DNA of 64,000 nt. Source: Salinibacterium sp. TMP30. Lineage in GTDB: Bacteria; Actinomycetota; Actinomycetes; Actinomycetales; Microbacteriaceae. The position numbers and the translations under genes are program-made. The notes beneath the pieces are model-generated. The model did not search any database. It was not told the DNA's origin and saw only the letters and a program-made list of their open reading frames with translations. Where the stretch lies: assembly GCF_038397785.1 (NCBI RefSeq), contig NZ_CP151642.1, forward strand, positions 558,001 to 622,000, read 5' to 3'. Shown here in pieces: positions 10,764 through 20,991 of the stretch. Position 1 is the stretch's first letter. The number at the start of each line of letters is the position of its first letter.

Positions 10764-10794
10764 GCCGCTACGAAGGTAGGGACAGGGCCGATCT
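10753..10794 (-). terminator. Terminator of the sdhCDAB operon
   Basis: A perfect 12-bp stem, AGATCGGCCCTG paired with CAGGGCCGATCT, with an 18-base loop holding a nested CTAC/GTAG stem. On the minus strand it is followed by TTATTAGGG, a modest T-rich tract. It sits 22 bp after the sdhB stop. Confidence 0.85.
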
Positions 10795-10815
10795 CATGTC
10801 GTGCAGGGTGTGCGG

Positions 10816-11574
10816 TTACGCGTGTCCCTTAATGATTGCCTGCTTCACTTCGGCAATTGCCTGCGTGACCTGGATGCCACGAGGGCAGGCATCGGTACAG
10901 TTGAAGGTTGTGCGGCAACGCCACACGCCCTCTTTGTCGTTGAGGATGTCGAGGCGAACCTGTGATCCTTCGTCGCGCGAGTCGAAGATGAAGCGGTGTG
11001 CGTTGACGATTGCGGCTGGGCCAAAGTACTGTCCATCGGTCCAGAACACGGGGCAGCTCGATGTGCACGCGGCGCACAGGATGCACTTGGTGGTGTCATC
11101 GAAGCGTGCGCGCTCAACGGGGCTCTGCTTGCGCTCCTTGCCGCCCTTGGTGGCGCCAGCCATCAGGAACGGGTTGATCTCCTTGTAGGAGTCGAAGAAC
11201 GGTTCCATGTCTACGATCAAGTCCTTCTCCAAGGGGAGGCCCTTGATGGCTTCAACGTAGATCGGCTTGGTGATGTCGAGGTCCTTGATCAGCGTCTTGC
11301 AGGCCAGGCGGTTGCGGCCGTTGATGCGCATTGCATCCGAACCGCAGACTCCGTGGGCGCACGAGCGACGGAAGGTCAGAGACCCATCCATCTCCCACTT
11401 GATCTTGTGCAGGGCATCGAGAACGCGGTCGGTCGCGTGGACCTCTACGTCAAAATCTTCCCAGCGCGGCTCCTCGTCGACCTCAGGGTCGAAACGGCGG
11501 ATGATCAGCGTTACCGTGAAGGTCGGGATGACCTCTGGTACGGCAGGCTTCTTGTCAGCGACGGCAGTGCTCAT
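10816..11574 (-). CDS. sdhB: Succinate dehydrogenase iron-sulfur subunit
   Basis: 252 aa. Carries electrons from FAD to the quinone site of complex II. The N-terminal ferredoxin domain has RRSCAHGVCGSDAM plus a distal Cys for the 2Fe-2S centre. The C-terminal domain has CILCAACTSSCPVF and CRTTFNCTDACPRG for the 4Fe-4S and 3Fe-4S centres. The start ATG overlaps the end of sdhA by one base. Last gene of sdhCDAB, followed by a strong hairpin terminator. Confidence 0.97.
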   Translation of the reverse strand: MSTAVADKKPAVPEVIPTFTVTLIIRRFDPEVDEEPRWEDFDVEVHATDRVLDALHKIKWEMDGSLTFRRSCAHGVCGSDAMRINGRNRLACKTLIKDLDITKPIYVEAIKGLPLEKDLIVDMEPFFDSYKEINPFLMAGATKGGKERKQSPVERARFDDTTKCILCAACTSSCPVFWTDGQYFGPAAIVNAHRFIFDSRDEGSQVRLDILNDKEGVWRCRTTFNCTDACPRGIQVTQAIAEVKQAIIKGHA

Positions 11575-13388
11575 TAGTACTTTCTCTCCATCGGCGGGTA
11601 ATTCGTGATCACAACCGGCTTCCAGTCGAGCCGGATGTGATCACCCGCCTCTTCTGATTCTGGGTCGCCCGTGAGGTACGCCATCGTGTGCACGAGGAAG
11701 TTCTCGTCGTCTCGATCGGGGTAGTCCTCACGCATGTGGCCACCACGGCTCTCTTTGCGCGACCGTGCCGAGAATACGAGTACTTCAGCGAGGTCGAGCA
11801 GGAAGCCCAGCTCCACAGCCTCAAGCAGATCGGTGTTGAACCGCTTGCCCTTGTCGTGGAGCTGAATGTTCTTGTAACGTGCGCGCAGTTTCTGGATGAG
11901 GGTCGTGACCTCTTCGAGGCTTTCATCCGTTCGGAAAATCTGTGCGTTGCGATCCATGGAGTCTTGCAATTCTTTGCGGATCACGGCGATACGTTCGGTG
12001 CCATCTCCGGCGCGAACTATATCGAGAATGCGCTTCACGCCACCTGCCGGGTTCTCGGGCAGCGGCACAAACTCGGCGGTCTCCACATATTTGACGGCCG
12101 ACTTTCCGGCGCGCTTTCCGAAGACGTTGATGTCGAGCAACGAGTTCGTTCCCAGGCGGTTGGAACCGTGAACAGACACGCACGCGCACTCGCCGGCAGC
12201 GTAGAGGCCTTTGACGACATCCGTGTTGTTGCGAAGCACTTCAGCTTCGACGTTGGTCGGGATGCCGCCCATGGCGTAGTGCGCGGTGGGCAGCACGGGA
12301 ACAGGCTCGGTGTACGGCTCGACGCCCAGATAGGTGCGAGCGAACTCGGTGATGTCTGGCAGCTTCTCGTCGATCACAGCAGGCTCAAGGTGGGTGATGT
12401 CGAGGTACAGGTAGTCCTTGTCAGGACCAGCTCCACGGCCTTCTCGAATCTCGGTTGCCATTGAGCGCGCAACAATGTCGCGCGGTGCGAGGTCTTTCAG
12501 CGTTGGCGTGTAACGCTCCATGAAACGTTCCCCCTCGGCGTTGCGCAGGATCGCGCCTTCGCCTCGAGCAGCTTCGGAGAGCAGGATGCCGAGGCCAGCC
12601 AAACCGGTGGGGTGGAATTGGAAGAATTCCATGTCTTCAAGGGGCAGGCCCTTGCGCCAGATGATTCCGACACCGTCACCGGTGAGGGTGTGGGCGTTGG
12701 ATGTTGTCTTGAAGATCTTGCCGAATCCGCCGGTGGCGAAGATGGTCGCCTTCGACTGGAACACGTGCAGTTCACCCGTGGAGAGTTCGTACGCGACAAC
12801 ACCGGATGGCTGTTCGACGCCGTCAACTTCAGTCATTACCAGGTCGAGTACATAGAACTCGTTGAAGAAGTTGATGCCGAGCTTGACGCAGTTTTGGTAC
12901 AGCGTCTGAAGGATCATGTGACCGGTGCGGTCGGCGGCGTAGCAGGCGCGGCGAACCGGTGCCTTGCCGTGCTCACGAGTGTGGCCACCGAAACGACGCT
13001 GGTCGATCTTGCCGTCTTCGGTCCGGTTGAATGGCAGACCCATGTTTTCGAGGTCGATAACCGCATCGATTGCTTCTTTGGCGAGGATCTCGGCAGCATC
13101 TTGGTCAACCAGGTAGTCGCCACCCTTGACGGTGTCGTAGGTGTGCCATTCCCAGTTATCATCTTCGACGTTTGCCAACGCCGCAGCCATACCGCCTTGA
13201 GCTGCACCGGTGTGCGAGCGCGTCGGGTAGAGCTTGGAGATGACTGCGGTCTTCGCGTGCGGCCCCGCTTCAATCGCGGCGCGCATACCGGCGCCGCCGG
13301 CGCCCACGATCACAATGTCGAACTGGTGGTAGTGGACTCCATCGATGATGGTTCCGTCGGCGATATCGCCGGTATTAATCGTAGACAA
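11574..13388 (-). CDS. sdhA: Succinate dehydrogenase flavoprotein subunit
   Basis: 604 aa. Oxidises succinate to fumarate. The dinucleotide-binding motif [17 protein letters not shown] is near residue 28. The His that bonds FAD covalently lies in [14 protein letters not shown], the active-site region is in [20 protein letters not shown], and the substrate Arg is in [13 protein letters not shown]. Length and motifs are typical. It lies between sdhD and sdhB with 0-1 bp gaps. Confidence 0.97.
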   Translation of the reverse strand: MSTINTGDIADGTIIDGVHYHQFDIVIVGAGGAGMRAAIEAGPHAKTAVISKLYPTRSHTGAAQGGMAAALANVEDDNWEWHTYDTVKGGDYLVDQDAAEILAKEAIDAVIDLENMGLPFNRTEDGKIDQRRFGGHTREHGKAPVRRACYAADRTGHMILQTLYQNCVKLGINFFNEFYVLDLVMTEVDGVEQPSGVVAYELSTGELHVFQSKATIFATGGFGKIFKTTSNAHTLTGDGVGIIWRKGLPLEDMEFFQFHPTGLAGLGILLSEAARGEGAILRNAEGERFMERYTPTLKDLAPRDIVARSMATEIREGRGAGPDKDYLYLDITHLEPAVIDEKLPDITEFARTYLGVEPYTEPVPVLPTAHYAMGGIPTNVEAEVLRNNTDVVKGLYAAGECACVSVHGSNRLGTNSLLDINVFGKRAGKSAVKYVETAEFVPLPENPAGGVKRILDIVRAGDGTERIAVIRKELQDSMDRNAQIFRTDESLEEVTTLIQKLRARYKNIQLHDKGKRFNTDLLEAVELGFLLDLAEVLVFSARSRKESRGGHMREDYPDRDDENFLVHTMAYLTGDPESEEAGDHIRLDWKPVVITNYPPMERKY

Positions 13389-13835
13389 TTAGCGTCCCTC
13401 ACAGATGCTGGCGAGTAGAGCTGGGTCAGCTCCGGCGGGGCAGGGATCGAAGGTGGTGATCACCAGGGTTCCCAAAAGAATCAGGATCGCCGTGGAGGTG
13501 GCGATACCGTTCAAAAGGACTTTGCGCACTGTGGGGTTGGATGCGTAGTCGTTGACGAGCGTGCGCATTCCGTTGCCGCCGTGGATCAGTGCGAGCCACA
13601 GCATGAGGCCGTCCCAGACCTGCCAGAACGGGTCGGAAAGCTTTCCGCCGACGAAGGCGAAGTCGATAGCTTTGACGCCTTCACCGGTGAAGAGATTGAC
13701 GAAGAGGTGGCCAAAGATGAGAACCACGAGTACAACGCCGGACGCGCGCATGTAGATCCATCCCCATTTTTCCCAGTTGACTCCGCCGGTGCGGCGGCCA
13801 CGGGTGGGGGTGCGGGGGGCTTCGATGAGACTCAT
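13389..13835 (-). CDS. sdhD: Succinate dehydrogenase membrane anchor subunit
   Basis: 148 aa, with three hydrophobic segments at about residues 30-50, 70-90 and 105-130, as expected for a complex II anchor. The second segment holds LALIHGGNGMRTLVND, resembling the heme/quinone-side His region. The start is the ATG 2 bp after the sdhC stop. The frame is open further upstream but would run through sdhC. Its position between sdhC and sdhA is the best support. Confidence 0.9.
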   Translation of the reverse strand: MSLIEAPRTPTRGRRTGGVNWEKWGWIYMRASGVVLVVLIFGHLFVNLFTGEGVKAIDFAFVGGKLSDPFWQVWDGLMLWLALIHGGNGMRTLVNDYASNPTVRKVLLNGIATSTAILILLGTLVITTFDPCPAGADPALLASICEGR

Positions 13836-13837
13836 GC

Positions 13838-14275
13838 TCAACCTCCGAAGACGTGCATTAGGTGGCGGGGGACGAATCCGGCGAGCAGTACCAGCCAGAT
13901 GCCGATGACAACCCAGAACATGGCGCGCTGATGTTTTGCGCCGAATGCCCAAAAGTCGATCAGGATGATGCGCAAACCGTTGACAGCATGGAAACCGATG
14001 GCCGCGACGAGCGCGATCTCACCGAGACCCATCAAGGGCGTCTTGTAGGACTCGATGACGACGTTGTAGGCCTCAGGACTCACTCGGATAAGAGCGGTGT
14101 CAAGAATGTGCACGAGGAGGAAGAAGTAGATGGCAACACCGGTAATACGGTGGAGCACCCACGACCACATGCCTTCGTTGCCCCGGTAGAGGGTGCCAGC
14201 TGGTCTTTTGGGGGAGCTAATCTTCGGGGGAGACTTCGGCTCCGCCACTAGGTTACTCGCCGACTTCTCTGGCAC
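13838..14275 (-). CDS. sdhC: Succinate dehydrogenase cytochrome b subunit
   Basis: 145 aa. The block YRGNEGMWSWVLHRITGVAIYFFLLVHI contains the SxxHRxTG quinone motif and the first membrane helix, with a candidate heme His in LLVHIL. Three membrane helices are evident. The start is a GTG at 14275, chosen because a near-perfect Shine-Dalgarno AAGGAGG stands six bases before it. An upstream ATG in frame has no ribosome site. First gene of the operon, behind a leader with two hairpins. Confidence 0.93.
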   Translation of the reverse strand: MPEKSASNLVAEPKSPPKISSPKRPAGTLYRGNEGMWSWVLHRITGVAIYFFLLVHILDTALIRVSPEAYNVVIESYKTPLMGLGEIALVAAIGFHAVNGLRIILIDFWAFGAKHQRAMFWVVIGIWLVLLAGFVPRHLMHVFGG

Positions 14276-14297
14276 GAGGACCCTCCTTGCGGTGTGG

Positions 14298-14351
14298 GGT
14301 CGCGTCCACCGCGACCGATGAGTGTCCGCACAGGCGGACCTCCCCAGTCTA
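14298..14351 (-). promoter_or_regulatory. sdh promoter -10 candidate and structured leader
   Basis: On the minus strand a TAGACT box at 14346-14351 lies about 70 bp before the sdhC start. Between it and the Shine-Dalgarno are two neat hairpins: GTCCGC/GCGGAC at 14324-14339 and GGTCGCG/CGCGACC at 14298-14316. No convincing -35 is seen. The hairpins could protect the message or control access to the strong ribosome site. Confidence 0.45.
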
Positions 14352-14492
14352 TTCCTGCTCACGGTGCCCCGCTTTCCACCTCACGCTAAATAGCCCGTAT
14401 TCGGGGATGTTTTCGCGAATTCTCGGAAAGTTAACGGGCTGGCGCCGACCAGAGTGCAGAAACTTTCGACGGAGTCGCGCCTACGCCAACGC

Positions 14493-15656
14493 CTACCGGG
14501 TCGCGGGGGCAACAGCCCCCGCGATCGTTGCCTCATAGTGTGCGATCAGTTGCGCGCACACACCACCCCACGATTTGCCGAGCACCCTTCGCCGTCCAGC
14601 TTCGCCCATACGAGCACGCAACTCCGGATCAATGGCAAGGGCCTCAACGAAGGCGCGAAGTTGACGCTCGTTGTCTGCCTCAAAGAGGAAACCGTTCGTA
14701 CCGTGAACAACGAGATCGATCGGGCCACCTGCGCGCGGTGCTACGACGGGAAGCCCAGCGGAGTGAGCTTCCTGAAGCGTCTGGCCGAAAGTCTCTTCCG
14801 TTCCGGTGTGCACAAAAATGTCGAAAGCAGCGTAGGCAGTGGCCAACTCTTCGCCGCCCAACTTTCCCAACCAGGTAACGGGGATGCCGGCAAGCGCCCT
14901 CCTCACATTGGGAACAGATGGGCCGTCACCCACTATGGCGACGCGCACGCCGCTGAGGCCGTGGAGGGCTCGCAAGCGCTCCACCTGTTTCTCGGGGGCG
15001 ATGCGACCGACGTAGCCGACCACCACTTCACCGTTGGGTGCCAGCCGCTTTCGCAGCTTTACCGCCGCCGGGGTCAGTTTCTTGCTCGGGTGATACAGGG
15101 TGAGGTCGACTCCGCGACCCCAACGCTCGAGCTTGGTGAGACCGATCGCTCGCAGATCGAACATGGCCGTTGTTGAGGGAGCGAGAGTGAGTTGGGCACC
15201 GTCGTGGATCCAGCGCACGATGCGCCACGCGAGTTTCGTCGCCGGGCCCAGACGATTGCGGCGGGCGTAGCCAGCGACATCCGTTTGGAAGATCGCCACC
15301 GCGGGAATACCCAGTCGGTTGGCTGAGGAAATTGCTTGGGCGCCCAAAAGGAAGGGAGCAGCCGCATGAACTATCTCGGGGCGAAAGTCAGCAATCAGTT
15401 TGTGCACTTGAGGGTTGGGGAGCCCAACGGGAAATTGGCGATAGGCCAGAGCCGGAACCGAGTGCACGGTGAATCCCGCATACGTTGTGGGTGCTCCCGC
15501 TGACGGGCAGATAATAAACGCCTCATGGCCCTCAGCGCTCAAATGGTCGAGCACTTTAAGCACGCTATTGGTTACGCCATTGACAGTAGGGAGGAAGCTT
15601 TCGCTAACAATGGCGACCCGCAAATTCAGCACCTCAATCGGTTGTCGTGTGCTCAC
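14493..15656 (-). CDS. GT4-family glycosyltransferase, probably GDP-mannose dependent (MgtA/PimB-like)
   Basis: 387 aa. The N-terminal strand RVAIVSESFLPTVNGVTNSV and the C-terminal EETFGQTLQEAHSAGLPVVA (the EX7E nucleotide-sugar motif) identify a retaining GT-B enzyme of family GT4. The opening block is like actinobacterial alpha-mannosyltransferases that build lipomannan or mannosylated glycolipids. The divergent neighbour makes GDP-mannose, which supports that donor. The annotated start is GTG. A TTG at 15623, after GAGG, is an alternative that starts right at the first strand. The last codons form a 10-bp hairpin. Confidence 0.85.
   Translation of the reverse strand: MSTRQPIEVLNLRVAIVSESFLPTVNGVTNSVLKVLDHLSAEGHEAFIICPSAGAPTTYAGFTVHSVPALAYRQFPVGLPNPQVHKLIADFRPEIVHAAAPFLLGAQAISSANRLGIPAVAIFQTDVAGYARRNRLGPATKLAWRIVRWIHDGAQLTLAPSTTAMFDLRAIGLTKLERWGRGVDLTLYHPSKKLTPAAVKLRKRLAPNGEVVVGYVGRIAPEKQVERLRALHGLSGVRVAIVGDGPSVPNVRRALAGIPVTWLGKLGGEELATAYAAFDIFVHTGTEETFGQTLQEAHSAGLPVVAPRAGGPIDLVVHGTNGFLFEADNERQLRAFVEALAIDPELRARMGEAGRRRVLGKSWGGVCAQLIAHYEATIAGAVAPATR
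14501..14524 (-). terminator. Strong hairpin inside the last codons of the glycosyltransferase gene
   Basis: TCGCGGGGGC and GCCCCCGCGA pair perfectly over ten base pairs around the loop AACA. It overlaps the codons for the C-terminal AGAVAPATR. No T-run follows on either strand, so it may stop polymerase poorly or protect the 3' end of the message. Confidence 0.55.
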
Positions 15657-15687
15657 GCTAGGAGGTGCAGATATCCGGCGAGTTAAC

Positions 15688-15726
15688 GGGCGCTGAAGTC
15701 TCAGGTCGGGCGCCGAAGTCTAAGGT
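15688..15726. repeat. Two 19-bp direct repeats in the glycosyltransferase/manC divergent promoter
   Basis: GGGCGCTGAAGTCTCAGGT (15688) and GGGCGCCGAAGTCTAAGGT (15708) differ at two positions and are spaced by 20 bp, about two helix turns. The second ends with TAAGGT, the predicted -10 box of manC. This could be a pair of activator or repressor sites or a promoter duplication. Confidence 0.7.
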
Positions 15727-15732
15727 GGAGTT

Positions 15733-16854
15733 ATGAGCCAACTTCAGGCCCCGTTTGACAATTTCTACAGCGTGATCCCTGCCGGTGGTATCGGATCGCG
15801 GTTGTGGCCGCTATCGCGGGCAGATGCCCCCAAGTTTTTGCACGACCTCACTGGGTCAGGCCAGACGCTGCTTCGCGACACCTGGGATCGTCTGGTTCCG
15901 ATCTCCGGTGCAGACCGAATTATGGTTGTCACCGGGCGAGCGCATCGCGCGGCCGTCGAAAGACAACTTCCCGAACTCAGCGACCCCAACGTGGTGCTCG
16001 AGAGCGAGCCGAAAGATTCCTCGGCCGCGATCGGGCTTGCTGCAGCGATCCTGCTCAAGCGCGACCCCAACGTGGTGATCGGATCGTTTGCGGCGGACCA
16101 TGTGATTCGGGACATCCGTGGATTCCGCCGCAGCGTTCGCGAGTCAATTGCGGTGGCCAACGCTGGATTCATCGCCGCCATCGGAATCACACCGTCTGAA
16201 CCAGCGATCGGATTCGGTTATATCCACTGCGGTCGCCCCATTGAGATTGACGGTGCTCCGAGCGCCGTCTCCGTAGAGTCTTTCGTTGAGAAGCCTGATT
16301 TTGAGACGGCCCAGAAGTACCTGGCCAGCGGCGACTACCTCTGGAACGGCGGAATGTTCATTTCCCGGGCAGACGTGCTGCTTGAACAACTGGGCAGAGC
16401 AGAACCAGAGCTCCTTGCGGGCCTCACAGAACTGGCAGAAGTCTGGGACACCCCGGAACGCGGTGCCGTCGTCGACCGAGTCTGGCCGCACCTCACCAAG
16501 ATCGCGATTGATTACACCGTTGCCGAACCTGCTGCCGCGGAGGGACGCCTGGTTGTCGTGCCTGGCGACTTTGATTGGGATGACGTTGGCGACTTTGCAT
16601 CGATCGCTAAGTTGCACTCTGGTGGGCGCAAATCTGACCTCGCGATCCTCGGCGAAAATGCCCGTGTGCTTGCCGACAAATCCACCGGAGTAGTGATTAG
16701 CCAAACTGACCGGCTTATCTCCCTAATTGGGGTAAACGACATCGTAGTTGTCGATACTCCCGACGCCTTGCTGGTTACGACAACGGCGAACGCTCAGCGC
16801 GTAAAATCTGTGGTGGATGCTCTAAAAATCTCTGGACGAAACGACGTGCTGTGA
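15733..16854 (+). CDS. manC: Mannose-1-phosphate guanylyltransferase
   Basis: 373 aa. Makes GDP-mannose from GTP and mannose 1-phosphate. The N-terminal signature AGGIGSRLWPLSRADAPKFL is the nucleotide-binding loop of this family, and FVEKPDFETAQKYL with WNGGMFISRADVLLEQL is the sugar-phosphate region. This is the short form without the isomerase domain. The product feeds mannosyltransferases such as the divergent neighbour, for glycolipid or polysaccharide mannosylation. A TAAGGT box 6 nt before the ATG and GGTGGAG just before it allow either leaderless or SD-led initiation. Confidence 0.93.
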   Translation: MSQLQAPFDNFYSVIPAGGIGSRLWPLSRADAPKFLHDLTGSGQTLLRDTWDRLVPISGADRIMVVTGRAHRAAVERQLPELSDPNVVLESEPKDSSAAIGLAAAILLKRDPNVVIGSFAADHVIRDIRGFRRSVRESIAVANAGFIAAIGITPSEPAIGFGYIHCGRPIEIDGAPSAVSVESFVEKPDFETAQKYLASGDYLWNGGMFISRADVLLEQLGRAEPELLAGLTELAEVWDTPERGAVVDRVWPHLTKIAIDYTVAEPAAAEGRLVVVPGDFDWDDVGDFASIAKLHSGGRKSDLAILGENARVLADKSTGVVISQTDRLISLIGVNDIVVVDTPDALLVTTTANAQRVKSVVDALKISGRNDVL

Positions 16855-16984
16855 CGGCGTGATTTCGCGTTTGTAACCTTTCGGCTTCAGCGCTCATATT
16901 CGCACAATCATTTCTCGGATTCTTCGGTAGCGTAGGGGCATTATGTTTCGACAATTTCTGTCGAACAGCATCTTGGAGGACACC

Positions 16985-18085
16985 TTGAGAATCAGCACTC
17001 ACGGCCGCGCACTCAGCGGCATGGCGCTCGTTGCAACGAGCGCACTCGTACTCGCCGGTTGCGCAGCAGCACCCGACGAGACCGGCGGAACTGCGGGCGG
17101 CGAAACGCTCGATTTCCTTCCCTGCATGGTTTCCGACTCGGGCGGGTTCGATGACAAGTCGTTCAACCAGCTCGGTTATGAAGGGCTTGAGTCAGCAGCT
17201 AATGACCTCGGCGTTGAATTCCTCACCGTTGAGTCGACGAGCGATGCAGACTACGCACCGAACATTGAGAGCCTCATTGCTGAGGGTTGCGACTTGATCG
17301 TTACGGTCGGATTCAACCTGTCGGCAGCGACGGTTGAGTTTGCTATCGCAAACCCCGACGTCAATTTCGCTATCGTCGACGACGCGGCAGACAACGACTT
17401 CAACGGCGAAACAGATGCAGATAACATCAAGCCGATCCTGTTCGACACCGCGGGTGCAGCATTCCTCGCAGGTTACGCAGCAGCGAGCTACTCCAAGGCT
17501 GGTGTTGTCGGAATGTACGGCGGGATGAACTTCCCCACCGTTTCCATCTTCATGGATGGCGCAGCTCAGGGCGTTGACTACTACAACTCCGAAAAGGGAG
17601 CGTCAGTCACGGTCCGTGGTTGGGACCAGGCAGCACAGGATGGAACGTTCATCGGTAGCTTCGCTCCCGGCACCGACTCACGTGCAGCCGCTCAGAACCT
17701 GATCGACCAGGGTGCAGATGTACTGCTGCCTGTTGGTGGCCCTATCTTCCAGAGCGCGGTTGAGGCAATTCGCGACTCCGGTAAAGACATCGCCATGATC
17801 GGCGTAGACGCAGACCTTACCGAGACCGAGACCGCAGCAGCGGACTTGTTCCTCACCTCGATCCTCAAGCAGATCAAGGTTGCTGTTGCAGACGTCGTGA
17901 ACAATGCGGCTGAGGGAACGTTCGACACCACCCCGTACGTAGGAACGCTCGAAAACGGTGGAGTCGGTATTGCGCCGTTCCACGACTTCGAGTCAAAGGT
18001 TGACGGCGGCCTCGCGGCAGAGCTCGTCACCGTAAAGGACGGCATCATTTCGGGTGACATCCCCGTGAAGTCGTACCTTAACTAG
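16985..18085 (+). CDS. BMP-family (PnrA/BmpA-like) nucleoside-binding lipoprotein of an ABC importer
   Basis: 366 aa. The signal peptide ends in the lipobox LVLAGCAA, so the mature protein is a membrane-anchored lipoprotein. The body matches the BMP family: SDSGGFDDKSFNQLGYEGL, the nucleoside-ring-binding block near the start, then GCDLIVTVGFNLS and the IGVDADLTET block. BMP lipoproteins bind purine and pyrimidine nucleosides. The start is TTG at 16985, set by GGAGG five bases before it; an in-frame ATG 42 bp upstream has no such site and would spoil the signal peptide. It is followed by an intercistronic hairpin and then the ABC genes. Confidence 0.92.
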   Translation: MRISTHGRALSGMALVATSALVLAGCAAAPDETGGTAGGETLDFLPCMVSDSGGFDDKSFNQLGYEGLESAANDLGVEFLTVESTSDADYAPNIESLIAEGCDLIVTVGFNLSAATVEFAIANPDVNFAIVDDAADNDFNGETDADNIKPILFDTAGAAFLAGYAAASYSKAGVVGMYGGMNFPTVSIFMDGAAQGVDYYNSEKGASVTVRGWDQAAQDGTFIGSFAPGTDSRAAAQNLIDQGADVLLPVGGPIFQSAVEAIRDSGKDIAMIGVDADLTETETAAADLFLTSILKQIKVAVADVVNNAAEGTFDTTPYVGTLENGGVGIAPFHDFESKVDGGLAAELVTVKDGIISGDIPVKSYLN

Positions 18086-18097
18086 TTAGTCAGAGCT

Positions 18098-18129
18098 GAA
18101 GGGGGCTGGCCTGAGGGTCAGCCCCCTTC
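18098..18129 (+). terminator. Intercistronic hairpin between the BMP lipoprotein and ABC ATPase genes
   Basis: GAAGGGGGCTG and CAGCCCCCTTC pair perfectly over 11 bp around a 10-base loop, 12 bp after the lipoprotein stop. A short GTTCTGG follows. Such partial terminators commonly let binding-protein genes be expressed above their membrane partners. Confidence 0.8.
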
Positions 18130-18208
18130 GTTCTGGAATAGTCATCTGAGGCTATTCTTGTGAAACCCAACGACGGCGATGACGCCGTGACAGCACTGAG
18201 GAGAGATC

Positions 18209-19719
18209 GTGAAGCTTGAGTTGCGAGGTATTACCAAGCGCTTCGGTGACCTAATCGCGAATGACAATATTAATCTCACGGTCGAAGAGGGCGAGATTCA
18301 CTGCCTCCTTGGTGAGAACGGCGCGGGCAAGTCAACGTTGATGAATGTGCTCTACGGTCTGTACCAGGCGGAAGAGGGCGACATCCTCATCGATGACGAG
18401 GTTCGCCACTTTGCAGGCCCTGGTGACGCGATGCGTTCCGGCATCGGCATGGTTCACCAACACTTCATGCTGATCCCCGTGTTCACGGTCGCCGAGAATG
18501 TCGCGCTCGGCCACGAAGAGGTTTACGGTCCCGGTCTTCTGAACTTGGAAGCCGCTCGCACCTTGGTGCGAGAAATCTCCTCGCGATTCGGTTTCGACAT
18601 CGATCCCGACGCGCTCGTCGAGGATCTGCCGGTCGGCGTTCAGCAGCGGGTAGAAATCGTGAAGGCGCTCTCCCGCGAAGCAAAGGTGCTCGTTTTCGAT
18701 GAGCCCACCGCTGTGCTCACACCCCAGGAGACTGACGAGTTTATGGCCATCATGCGCCAACTCAAGTCAGAGGGAACCTCCATTGTTTTCATCACGCACA
18801 AGCTGCGTGAAGTGCGCGAAGTCGCTGACCGCATTACGGTCATCCGCCTCGGCAAGGTTGTGGGTGAGGCCGACCCCAGCGCAAACAAGGAGGAACTTGC
18901 TTCGCTCATGGTGGGTCGGGCGGTTGACCTCACGATTGACAAGGCTCCGGCTCAGCTCACCGACAATGCCCTCATCATCGAATCGCTGTCGATTGCCGAT
19001 GATTTTGGCAACCGCGCCGTGAAAGATCTGAGCGTGACAGTGCAGGGCGGCGAGATCCTCGCGATCGCCGGGGTGCAAGGCAACGGGCAGACTGAGCTTG
19101 CTAAGGCTCTCCTGGGGTTGCAGGACCGTACCTCCGGTTCGATTACTTTGAACGGCAAAGAGCTTTTGGGGCTCAGCGCACGTCAGATATTGGATGAGGG
19201 CGTCGGTTATGTTCCAGAAGACCGGACGCTCGACGGGCTTATTGGTGGTTTCAGTATTGCCGAGAACCTCATGCTTGACCGCAGCGACGGTGCACCTTTC
19301 GTGAAGTACGGCACGCTACAGACTGACGTTCTCAACGAATTTTCTGACGAAAAACTTGAGTCGTTTGACATTCGCGCCCAGGGAATCCACGAGAGTGTCT
19401 CCCAGCTGTCGGGCGGCAACCAGCAGAAGGTTGTCTTGGCGCGAGAATTGAGCCGCGAGCTCTCGTTGTTGGTCGTTTCGCAGCCCACGCGGGGCCTCGA
19501 CGTTGGTTCGATTGAGTTTGTTCACGAGCAAATCGTTGGCGTGCGTGATCGCGGTGTACCCGTGATCGTGGTGTCGACTGAGCTCGATGAAGTTTCTTCC
19601 CTGGCTGACCGTATTGCGGTCATGTACAAGGGTCAGATTGTTGGAATCGTTCCGGCGGACACTCCCCGTGAACAGCTCGGCCTCATGATGGCTGGCGAAC
19701 GCGTTACGGAGGAGGCGGC

Positions 19720-19723
<4 letters not shown>
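18209..19723 (+). CDS. Nucleoside ABC importer, double ATPase (NupA/RnsA-like)
   Basis: 504 aa with two fused nucleotide-binding domains, as in sugar/nucleoside importers of the RbsA/NupA type. The first half has Walker A GENGAGKST near residue 41 and Walker B VLVFDEPTAVL. The second half has the degenerate Walker A VQGNGQTE and the signature QLSGGNQQKVVLARELSR. The start is GTG at 18209, with AGGAG upstream. Its stop overlaps the next permease start (ATGA). Confidence 0.94.

Positions 19724-20990
<1,267 letters not shown>

Positions 20991-20991
<1 letters not shown>

Noticed and set aside
11688-12464. 258-codon plus-strand frame inside sdhA
   Set aside because: Antisense shadow of sdhA with no start signal.
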